DNA from: Pirellulales bacterium
GTDB lineage: Bacteria; Planctomycetota; Planctomycetia; Pirellulales; Thermoguttaceae
Assembly: GCA_030605745.1 (NCBI GenBank)
Contig: JAUWHT010000143.1
Span: forward strand, 1 to 13,705
DNA length: 13,705 nt
Direction of reading: 5' to 3'
Shown: positions 1-5,950 of the stretch, in pieces
Layout: each line of letters starts with the position of its first letter
How positions within the stretch are numbered: the first letter of the stretch is position 1
Position numbers and translations under genes: made by a program
The notes under the pieces: model-generated
Databases searched by the model: none
Seen by the model: only the letters and a program-made list of their open reading frames with translations
What the model was told of the DNA's origin: nothing

Positions 1-10
1 CCCACAAAAA

Positions 11-70
11 GCGCGGGGCAAGCCCCGCCGCTACACGACCAACGCGCGGGGCAAGCCCCGCCGCTACACG
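11..70. repeat. Two direct copies of a 27-bp palindromic GC-rich repeat
   Basis: A 27-base unit starting GCGCGGGGCAAGCCCC and ending CGCTACACG occurs at 11-37 and again, identically, at 44-70, with 6 bases between. Each copy contains the palindrome GCGGGGC-AA-GCCCCGC, so each can form its own hairpin. The unit closely resembles the arms of the inverted repeat at 11500-11583 (GGGCAAGCCC core, end GGCTAAAC) and more loosely those at 9243-9298. This suggests one dispersed REP-like family. No transposase of the REP-associated type is in the window. Confidence 0.85.
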
Positions 71-91
71 GGGATTTCGTAGTAATCGCTC

Positions 92-120
92 TTGCCCGGC
101 TCCGGCAACCTTTCTATACT
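92..120 (+). promoter_or_regulatory. Candidate sigma70-type promoter for the PPIase gene
   Basis: TTGCCC at 92-97 (4 of 6 matches to TTGACA) and TATACT at 115-120 (5 of 6 matches to TATAAT) are separated by 17 bases. Transcription would start near 127, giving a leader of about 23 nt that carries AGAGAGGA at 136-143, 6 bases before the ATG at 150. The promoter begins 21 bases after the direct repeats. This rests on consensus matching only. Confidence 0.55.
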
Positions 121-149
121 GCCGCACCCGCAAATAGAGAGGACCTGCG

Positions 150-2021
150 ATGCTACCCAACCGCTTCCGAAACACCAGTCGGCTGGTGATGTTGCTTGGC
201 GGCCTGAGCGTGGTGGCTGCCTGTCTTCTCGTCCGGTACTATTGGGGGGCCGAGTCGGCCAGTGCTGATCCGCCCCCGCGGCCGGTGGACGCAGCCGCTC
301 CCAGCAAGCCATCGCAGCCCAAGGTTGTCGCCGCAATCAACGGCCGGCGGATTACCCGCGAGGAGCTTGGCCGCGAGTGCCTCCGCCATTACGGCAAGCA
401 GGTGCTGGGCAGCCTGGTCAACAAGCTGCTGATCACCCAGGAGTGCAAGCGCCGGAGCATCGTGGTCACCCAGGGCGAGGTGGACGCTGAGATCGAGCGG
501 ATGGCCCGACGGTTCGGACTGCCAAAGGACCAATGGCTAAAGATGCTCAAGAAGGAGCGGGGAATCAATCCGGCCCAGTACGCCGGCGACATCATCTGGC
601 CGACCTTGGCATTGCGCCACCTGGCGGGCGATCGGTTGAAGGTGACCCAGGAGGAGATGGTCAAGGCATATGAGACGAAGTACGGCTCGGCTGTCCGTGC
701 CCGGCTGATCGCCTGCAAGGGCCTTGCCAAGGCCCGGGAGGCTCATGCACGTGCCGTGGCCAACCCTGAGAACTTCGGCAACGTGGCCAAGGAGTACTCC
801 GAGGACGCAAGTGCTAGCCTGAAGGGTCAGATTCAGCCGATCCGCAAGCACGGCTACTACCGGCAGATCGAGCAAGCAGCGTTCACCATGCAGGACGGGC
901 AGATATCGCAGGTGATTCCGGCTGGCGGACAATACGTGATCCTCAAGCGAGAGGGGCTGCTGCCGGGTGCCAAGGCCGTCAATTTCGAGCAGGTCGCGCC
1001 ACAGTTGAGGGAAATCATTCGCGACCGCAAGCTCCGCTCGGTGGCCAACGACGTCTTCCACCGCTTGCAAAAAGCCTCGAAGGTGGAAAACGTGCTGAAC
1101 GATCCGGTTAAGAGTCGCGCGATGCCGGGCGTGGCCGCCGTCGTCAACGGACACCGGATTACCATCAGCGAGCTGGCCGAACAGTGCATCCAGCGGCACG
1201 GGCTGGAAGTGCTCGAAGGAACCATCAACCGCAAGCTGATCGAAATGGAATGCCAGAAGCGCAACGTCAAGATCACCGCGGCGGAGATCGACGGCGAGAT
1301 TGTCCGGGCGGCTTCAGTCGCGGTCAAGCCAACACCCGACGGGTCACCCGACGTCGAAAAATGGCTGAACCTGGTCACCGAGAGGCAAGGCATTTCGCAG
1401 CAGGTATACCGCCGCGACTCGGTCTGGCCGTCGGTTGCGTTGAAGAAGCTGGTCGGCGAGCGGGTCGAGGTGACCGGGGAAGACTTGCGGAAGGGTTACG
1501 AAGCGAACTACGGTCCGCGTGTGCGTTGTCTGGCGATTGTGATGAACAATCTTCGCCGGGCCCAGCACGTCTGGGACATGGCCAGAGAGAACCCCACGGC
1601 CGAATACTTCGGCGAGTTGGCGGCCCAGTACTCGATCGAGAGCAGCAGCCGCGCATTGCGTGGCGAGGTGCCGCCGATCAAGAGGCACGGCGGCCAGCCG
1701 CTGCTGGAGAAAGAGGCGTTTCTGCTGAAGCCGGGTGAACTCTCCGGGGTGGTCCAGGTGGGCGAGCGGTTTGTGATCCTGTTTTGCCTGGGCCGCACCA
1801 AGCCGACGGGTGTGAGTTTTGAGCAGGTTCGCGCCCTGATATACGAGGACATCTACGAGAAGAAGCAGCGCCTGACAATGGCCGAGTACTTCGAGCACTT
1901 GCAGGATACGGCCATGATCGACAACTACCTGGCCGGCACCACCCGCCGGCCGAAGAAGCCCGCCGGCCCGAAACCCGCCCCCAACATGCCGACACTCCGC
2001 CAGGTCCCCGGGCAACGGTGA
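150..2021 (+). CDS. Membrane-anchored double-module peptidyl-prolyl isomerase (PpiC/SurA-like)
   Basis: This 623-aa protein starts at an ATG with AGAGAGGA 6 bases upstream. Residues 1-11 are basic and 12-32 form one hydrophobic segment, so it is probably anchored in the membrane and faces the periplasm. VAAC at 22-25 resembles a lipobox, but the hydrophobic stretch continues beyond it, so an uncleaved anchor is more likely. The rest is an internal duplication: residues 58-316 and 328-594 each carry a SurA-like N-terminal helical region (xNGxRIT...EL, then a helix with ExxKR/ExQKR) followed by a parvulin-like domain (about 183-268 and 457-547; AAFxMQDGQIS and EAFLLKPGELS mark the conserved part). 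The tail from 595 is rich in proline and lysine. Parvulins catalyse cis-trans isomerisation of prolyl bonds and SurA relatives chaperone exported proteins; that role is inferred. panB follows after 13 bases and is probably cotranscribed. Substrates are unknown. Confidence 0.85.
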   Translation: MLPNRFRNTSRLVMLLGGLSVVAACLLVRYYWGAESASADPPPRPVDAAAPSKPSQPKVVAAINGRRITREELGRECLRHYGKQVLGSLVNKLLITQECKRRSIVVTQGEVDAEIERMARRFGLPKDQWLKMLKKERGINPAQYAGDIIWPTLALRHLAGDRLKVTQEEMVKAYETKYGSAVRARLIACKGLAKAREAHARAVANPENFGNVAKEYSEDASASLKGQIQPIRKHGYYRQIEQAAFTMQDGQISQVIPAGGQYVILKREGLLPGAKAVNFEQVAPQLREIIRDRKLRSVANDVFHRLQKASKVENVLNDPVKSRAMPGVAAVVNGHRITISELAEQCIQRHGLEVLEGTINRKLIEMECQKRNVKITAAEIDGEIVRAASVAVKPTPDGSPDVEKWLNLVTERQGISQQVYRRDSVWPSVALKKLVGERVEVTGEDLRKGYEANYGPRVRCLAIVMNNLRRAQHVWDMARENPTAEYFGELAAQYSIESSSRALRGEVPPIKRHGGQPLLEKEAFLLKPGELSGVVQVGERFVILFCLGRTKPTGVSFEQVRALIYEDIYEKKQRLTMAEYFEHLQDTAMIDNYLAGTTRRPKKPAGPKPAPNMPTLRQVPGQR

Positions 2022-2034
2022 ATAAGGTGAATAA
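2017..2034 (+). repeat. Two tandem copies of GGTGAATAA joining the PPIase stop to the panB ribosome binding site
   Basis: GGTGAATAA occurs at 2017-2025 and 2026-2034. The first copy contains the TGA stop of the PPIase gene (2019-2021). The second supplies AAGGTGA, 4 bases before the panB ATG at 2035, and is the only Shine-Dalgarno-like sequence there. The short gap and shared repeat favour translational coupling. Confidence 0.7.
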
Positions 2035-3011
2035 ATGGCCGAGAAGAAACTTAGCGTTATCGATCTTCAAGAGATGAAAGGGAAAGGCGAGCGGGTCGCC
2101 TGGGTGACCGCCTATGACTTCATCACTGCACAACTCGCAGAGCGAGCTGGCATAGACATGATATTGGTCGGTGACAGTCTCGGAATGTGTATCTATGGTT
2201 ACGATGGCACTATCCCGGTGACTATGGATCAGTATATCTATCACTGTGAGGCCGTCCGCCGGGCTGCCCGGAACACATTTGTTATCGGCGACATGCCCTT
2301 TGGCTCCTATCAGATCAGCACTGGGGAGGCGATAGCCAATGCTGTCCGGTTCCATAAGGAGGCCAATGTTGACGCGGTCAAGTTGGAGGGTGGCAGGCGC
2401 GTAGCTGACGTTGTTAGAACGTGTTTTGAAATTCCCTCCCAAGCCACGAACTGGTAGGTTTTGAGAGTGCTAGCAGGAGGTTGAATCCGGCCTTTTGTTG
2501 CTGGAAGACGATTCTCCAGGAATTTCAAAACACGTTCTTAGGAGGTATCGCCGATGGTGGTATGCTGGTCATGGGTCACCTGGGATTGACCCCTCAGTCT
2601 TCCAACGCCCTGGGCGGATTCAAGGCCCAAGGTCGGACTGCGGAGACAGCCATGGCAGTAATCGAAGACGCGCGCATCATCTACGAGTCCGGAGCATTTT
2701 CCATATTGATCGAGGCAGTTCCTCCTGAGGTGACTAAGATTATCCGAGACGAGCTACCCATCCCGATCTATTCCATTGGTGCTGGGATTCATGCTGATGG
2801 CCAGTTGATGATCGTCTCCGATTTGGTCGGCCACTTCCAGGCGTTCACCCCGAAGTTCGTTAAACGCTATGGCAACGTGGCTGGCGAGATCAGCAAATCC
2901 TTCGAGAGTTACATCAAAGACATTAAGAAAGGCGCTTTCCCGGGTGAAAAATATACTTATCACATGATAGCGGGTGAGTTGCCTAAGCTGATGGATGAAC
3001 TTAAGAAATGA
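2035..3011 (+). pseudogene. panB: panB, 3-methyl-2-oxobutanoate hydroxymethyltransferase, split by an insert
   Basis: PanB transfers a hydroxymethyl group from methylenetetrahydrofolate to 3-methyl-2-oxobutanoate, the first committed step of pantothenate synthesis in the cytoplasm. The N-terminal part (2035-2415, 127 codons) carries the metal-site motifs VGDS (D47), IGDMPFGSY (D86) and KLEGG (E118). The C-terminal part resumes at about 2544 (GIADGGMLVMGHLGLTPQ) and has the catalytic-Glu region IEAVPPEV and SIGAG, ending at 3009-3011. Joined, they give about 283 aa, close to the family's 260-280. Between them lies an insert with inverted-repeat ends that brings a TAG stop at 2455-2457 and changes the frame. 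The right half has no convincing start of its own: TTG at 2481 directly abuts AGGAGG, and ATG at 2562 lies 15 bases beyond GGAGGT. By eye the gene is more AT-rich than its neighbours, with ATA, AGA and TTG codons, which hints at a foreign origin. An RNA-level or bypass rescue cannot be excluded. Confidence 0.85.
2414..2540. mobile_element. MITE-like insert inside panB with 20-bp terminal inverted repeats
   Basis: AGAACGTGTTTTGAAATTCC at 2416-2435 is the exact reverse complement of 2519-2538. The trinucleotide TTA lies at both outer edges (2414-2416 and 2538-2540) and could be a 3-bp target duplication. On that reading the element is 121 bp (2417-2537) with 19-bp ends. It is far too short for a transposase, so it would be a non-autonomous element moved in trans. 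Three-base TNA duplications are known for the IS1031 subgroup of IS5; assignment to that group is a guess. Removing the element plus one TTA (124 bp) leaves panB one base out of frame; a net loss of 125 bp would restore it. There may therefore be a second small lesion, or the boundaries differ from those given. Confidence 0.7.
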
Positions 3012-3030
3012 CTTCCGGCCATGTTCTGGT

Positions 3031-3852
3031 CTACCCTTCGCCTTTTTTCTCCGTGTAGAACCGGGCCAGGTCGATTCCGCCGCGGAGTTCTTCTTCGAGC
3101 AGCTTCATCCGCATCTCCATCCGCTCGACCTTGCGCTGAAGTATGGGCAAGACGTGTCGCTGTGTGTCTTCGGGTTTTGGGCGTGGGACGCTGGGGTAGC
3201 CCAGGTGACGCTCCAACGCGGAGAACAGGTACAGCGGGTCCTTGCGGCGATTGGCCAGGGCGATCTTGCCTTCCTTCTCGCCGAACAACACGGGCTTCTC
3301 CATGTCGTCGCGTGTCTTCCGGTACAGCTCGCTGCGGACGTAGATCATGTCGGCAAAATCGACCAACCCGACCTGGCGCCGGACGGTCAGTATCCACTCG
3401 CACCACTGGTCGTTGTAGATCGGGTCGCCGGCCATGGCTTCCAGCCCGCGGTCGTATCCCAGTCGGTTTCGGCAGAGGGTCTCGAACTGGAAGAGGAAGA
3501 TTCCCTGCAATGAATGGTTCTGGGCGCGATACTCGGCTTCGCGCTGGAGGATTTCCAGCGCGATGCGGAAGTCGAATCGGCCCTCGGCCTCTTCCGCTTC
3601 GGCCACCACGTAAGTCTGAAAGGGTGTGAAATAGTGAGGCAGCCGGGCCATGGCCGTGGCGAACCCGCCGGTCAACCGCAACTCGCTGGCCATGAAGTCC
3701 AAGGCGTACGGCAGCGTCGTCGTGGAAAGGATCTCCTGACGGATGGCTGCCAGCAGGTCCTGCGTCGACATATCCTGCTGCATCCGCTCCCGCAGCGTGC
3801 AAAAGAAGTAAGTCTGTTCGACGTATTCTTCGCGGTCCAGCCGATCATTCAT
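3031..3852 (-). CDS. Conserved-looking hypothetical protein, 273 aa
   Basis: I do not recognise a family. The protein is soluble-looking, with no signal peptide or membrane segment. It is mostly helical in character and rich in Arg, Glu and Leu, with a long likely helix or coiled coil near the C-terminus (LQRKVERMEMRMKLLEEELR). It begins 10 bases after the stop of the oxidoreductase gene on the same strand, so the two are probably one operon. No clear Shine-Dalgarno precedes the ATG at 3852; the region is a 7-base tandem repeat that also presents an out-of-frame ATG 7 bases upstream, so initiation may depend on ribosomes arriving from the upstream gene. The 3' end converges on panB with 19 bases between the stop codons. 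Codon use (third-position G/C) and the absence of stops over 273 codons support a real gene over the overlapping frames. Confidence 0.75.
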   Translation of the reverse strand: MNDRLDREEYVEQTYFFCTLRERMQQDMSTQDLLAAIRQEILSTTTLPYALDFMASELRLTGGFATAMARLPHYFTPFQTYVVAEAEEAEGRFDFRIALEILQREAEYRAQNHSLQGIFLFQFETLCRNRLGYDRGLEAMAGDPIYNDQWCEWILTVRRQVGLVDFADMIYVRSELYRKTRDDMEKPVLFGEKEGKIALANRRKDPLYLFSALERHLGYPSVPRPKPEDTQRHVLPILQRKVERMEMRMKLLEEELRGGIDLARFYTEKKGEG

Positions 3853-3865
3853 ACTTCATACTTCA
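3850..3865 (-). repeat. 7-base tandem repeat (GAAGTAT) at the stop/start junction of two genes
   Basis: CATACTT occurs at 3850-3856 and 3857-3863 on the plus strand. Read on the coding (minus) strand this is GAAGTAT repeated, beginning inside the oxidoreductase stop TGA (3865-3863) and running into the ATG (3852-3850) of the hypothetical gene. Because the unit is 7 bases, each change of one copy would shift which ATG follows the stop and in which frame. Confidence 0.7.
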
Positions 3866-5182
3866 CAACGTCCACCCCTCGCGGTATTCCCGACGGATGA
3901 ACTGGTCGGCCTCAGGGCAGTTGGTGGCTTTAAGATTCTCAGCGTCCCATTGTAGTTTCTTGCCGGCCCGTAAGGCGACGTTGCTCAACAGCGCGGCCTC
4001 GGTCAACGCACCGGAATAGTCGAAGTTGCAGGTGGTCTGGCCGCCCGTCTTGCAGGCCTCGATCCACTCGCGGTGGTGGCCGATCGAGTCGGGGATGAAC
4101 GGCTCGGGGCGCTTGAAGTCGGCATACTTCGACTCGGGAAGTAACAGGTGCTTGCCATAGTCGGCGATTAGCATCCCGTGCGAGCCAATAAACAGCACGG
4201 CGCTTCCCCACTGGGGCACATTCTTCTCCTTGACCAACTGCGGGTAACCACCCCCATTGTACCAGGTGAGCGTCACCGGCGGCAGGTTCTCGCGTGCCGG
4301 ATACTCGTGGCGGCTGATCGTCCATCGCGCAGCGCTTTCCAGGTGTACCGGCCCCTGCGATTCGACCGTGGTCGGGTGCCGCAGCTTCAGCGCCCAGAAG
4401 GCCAGGTCGCAGTAGTGGCAGAAGAAATCGCCCAATTGACCGTTGGCGAATGCCCACCAGTAGCGCCAGCCGAACGGCGCATAGGCCGGATTGTACGGCC
4501 TATACGGGGCCGGACCCAGCCAGAGGTCCCAGTCGAGGGTCTTCGGAACCGGCGGCGTATCGGTCGGGGCGTCGGGCTGCGACATGCTGGTCGGCACCGG
4601 AGGCCCGCCAAAATTCGCTCCCAGCCACACGTGCACCTCGCGGACCGGGCCGATTGCCCCGGACTGGACCAGTTCCACTGCGCGGCGGTAATTATTGCCG
4701 GCATGGACCTGTGTGCCCATCTGCGTGACCAGTTTGTTTTTCTTTGCCACTTCGGCCGTCATACGGGCCTCGTAGACACTGTGGGTGAGCGGCTTTTCGC
4801 AATAGCAGTGCTTGCCCATCTTCATTGCCATCACGCCGGCCGGGGCGTGGGTGTGGTCGGGCGTACCGATCACCACCGCGTCGATCTGCTTGTCCATCTC
4901 GGAGAGCATCTTGCGGAAGTCTTTGTACCGCTTGGCCTTGGGAAAGCGGTTGAACGTGCCGGCGGCACGTTTTTCGTCCACGTCGCACAGGGCGACTAGG
5001 TTCTCGGCGGCGCAGCCGCCTACGTTGGCGGCGCCGCGGCCGCCCACGCCAATCCCGGCGATATTGAGCTTCTCGTTGGGCGATTTCTCATCGGCCCAAG
5101 CAACGGTGCTTCCGGCAGTCCAGACCCCGACGCCGGCCAGGGTGGTGTTACGCAACATTTCACGACGGGTGAGTTTCGGCAT
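3863..5182 (-). CDS. Tat-exported GFO/IDH/MocA-family oxidoreductase
   Basis: This 439-aa NAD(P)-dependent sugar or polyol dehydrogenase-like protein has a twin-arginine signal (LTRREMLRNTTLAGVGVW, residues 4-21, with likely cleavage after AWA at about 30). The Rossmann region follows (IAGIGVGGRG, 41-50; CDVDE, 66-70), then IGTPDHTH (105-112) and the family hallmark CEKPLTH (128-134). The C-terminal substrate domain includes GDFFCHYCDLAFWAL (251-265), where H256 sits at the usual catalytic histidine position, though many relatives have GDMG at the start of this motif. Length is typical of the secreted planctomycete subfamily. AGGAG lies 7 bases before the ATG. A strong promoter candidate lies at 5244-5273 and the unrecognised 273-aa gene follows after 10 bases. 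The substrate cannot be told from sequence; these proteins are often linked to sugar or glycan breakdown. Confidence 0.92.
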   Translation of the reverse strand: MPKLTRREMLRNTTLAGVGVWTAGSTVAWADEKSPNEKLNIAGIGVGGRGAANVGGCAAENLVALCDVDEKRAAGTFNRFPKAKRYKDFRKMLSEMDKQIDAVVIGTPDHTHAPAGVMAMKMGKHCYCEKPLTHSVYEARMTAEVAKKNKLVTQMGTQVHAGNNYRRAVELVQSGAIGPVREVHVWLGANFGGPPVPTSMSQPDAPTDTPPVPKTLDWDLWLGPAPYRPYNPAYAPFGWRYWWAFANGQLGDFFCHYCDLAFWALKLRHPTTVESQGPVHLESAARWTISRHEYPARENLPPVTLTWYNGGGYPQLVKEKNVPQWGSAVLFIGSHGMLIADYGKHLLLPESKYADFKRPEPFIPDSIGHHREWIEACKTGGQTTCNFDYSGALTEAALLSNVALRAGKKLQWDAENLKATNCPEADQFIRREYREGWTL

Positions 5183-5243
5183 GACAGGTTCTCCTATTGA
5201 GGGTTTGTGGTCGTGATCTTACACTTTCCCACGGCCAATACAT

Positions 5244-5273
5244 ATTCTACCATGAGAAACCACTGATTGTGAA
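5244..5273 (-). promoter_or_regulatory. Candidate promoter for the oxidoreductase gene, overlapping the rsmG start
   Basis: On the minus strand, TTCACA (5273-5268, 5 of 6 matches to TTGACA) and TAGAAT (5249-5244, 5 of 6 to TATAAT) are separated by 18 bases. The leader to the ATG at 5182 would be about 55 nt. The -35 box covers the GTG proposed as the rsmG start, and the plus strand of the same stretch would have to hold the rsmG promoter, so the two divergent genes may compete for polymerase. No equally good rsmG promoter was found; TATTCT at 5243-5248 is a weak possibility. Confidence 0.5.
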
Positions 5274-5931
5274 TCCCCCGCCCGACAATCTGGCCGCCGC
5301 GATGGCCCGGCACGGTATCGAACTGCCCGGACCGCAGGTGGACCTTTTGGAGCGGTACTGCGAGCTGTTGTGGGAGTATAACGCGAAGATCAACCTCACG
5401 CGCCACACCAACTACGAGATATTCGTTGCCCGCGACCTGGTCGACAGCCTGGCCTTTGCCGAGTTTCTACGGTCGGGCGAGAAAATCCTCGACGTGGGGA
5501 CCGGCGGCGGCGTGCCGGGCGTGGTGCTGGCGATTGTCCGCAGCGATCTGGACGTGGTGCTTTGCGAATCGGTGGGCAAGAAGGCCCGGGCGGTGGCTGA
5601 GATCGTCGGGCGGCTAGGGCTGAAGGTGCCGGTGTTTCACGGCCGGGCGGAAGAGTTCCTGGCAGACCGGAAAACCAACACGCTGGTGATCCGCGCGGTT
5701 GCCCAACTGCCGAAACTGCTCAATTGGTTCCAGCCCCACTGGGACTCTTTTGACCGGATGCTGCTGCTCACCGGGCCCTCCTGGGTCGGGCAGCGCGGCG
5801 AGGCACGGCATCATGGGCTGCTGCGCAACCTGGCCTTGCGCAAGCTGGCCAGTTATCCCCTGCCGGGCACAAAGTCTCAGAGCGTGTTGTTGCAGATATG
5901 CCAGAAGGGAAAGCCGAAAGCTGAAAGCTGA
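5269..5931 (+). CDS. rsmG: RsmG, 16S rRNA (guanine-527-N7)-methyltransferase
   Basis: RsmG methylates G527 of 16S rRNA using S-adenosylmethionine, in the cytoplasm on the small ribosomal subunit. The protein has the N-terminal RsmG signature (LLERYCELLWEYNAKINLTRH, about residues 27-47), the SAM motif ILDVGTGGGVPGVVLAI (73-89), CESVGKKARA just after it, and VIRAVAQLPKLL, matching the family's SRAFA region. I chose the GTG at 5269 (220 aa) because homology begins there; the frame is open back to a TTG at 5197, but those 24 residues do not look like RsmG. No good Shine-Dalgarno precedes the GTG. An ATG at 5302 is an alternative but would cut into the family's N-terminus. The last six residues, KPKAES, are encoded by a 7-base tandem repeat that runs through the stop. 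The gene converges on trkH with 18 bases between stops. Confidence 0.9.
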   Translation: MNPPPDNLAAAMARHGIELPGPQVDLLERYCELLWEYNAKINLTRHTNYEIFVARDLVDSLAFAEFLRSGEKILDVGTGGGVPGVVLAIVRSDLDVVLCESVGKKARAVAEIVGRLGLKVPVFHGRAEEFLADRKTNTLVIRAVAQLPKLLNWFQPHWDSFDRMLLLTGPSWVGQRGEARHHGLLRNLALRKLASYPLPGTKSQSVLLQICQKGKPKAES

Positions 5932-5950
5932 AAGCTGAAGGCTGAAAGCT
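5913..5950 (+). repeat. 7-base tandem repeat (GCTGAAA) spanning the rsmG stop
   Basis: Five units at 5913, 5920, 5927, 5934 and 5941 (GCCGAAA, GCTGAAA, GCTGAAA, GCTGAAG, GCTGAAA) are followed by a partial GCT ending at 5950. The array encodes the last residues of RsmG, contains its TGA (5929-5931), and reaches the first base of the trkH stop on the other strand (5950-5952). It fills the whole interval between the two converging genes. Confidence 0.9.

Noticed and set aside
11..70. Possible CRISPR array from the two identical 27-base repeats
   Set aside because: The spacing is only 6 bases, there are two copies, the unit is a palindrome related to intergenic repeats elsewhere in the window, and there are no cas genes.
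2481..3011. Right half of panB as an independent gene starting at TTG 2481
   Set aside because: AGGAGG directly abuts the TTG with no spacing, and the first 20 codons come from the inserted element, so it is better read as the severed C-terminal part of PanB.
2960..3802. 280-codon minus-strand frame overlapping the 273-aa hypothetical gene
   Set aside because: Its composition is very rich in Arg, Pro and Gly, typical of a shadow frame; the overlapping frame at 3031-3852 has balanced composition and sits correctly in the operon.
4178..4999. 273-codon plus-strand frame opposite the oxidoreductase
   Set aside because: It is antisense to a gene with clear family motifs and shows no domain of its own.
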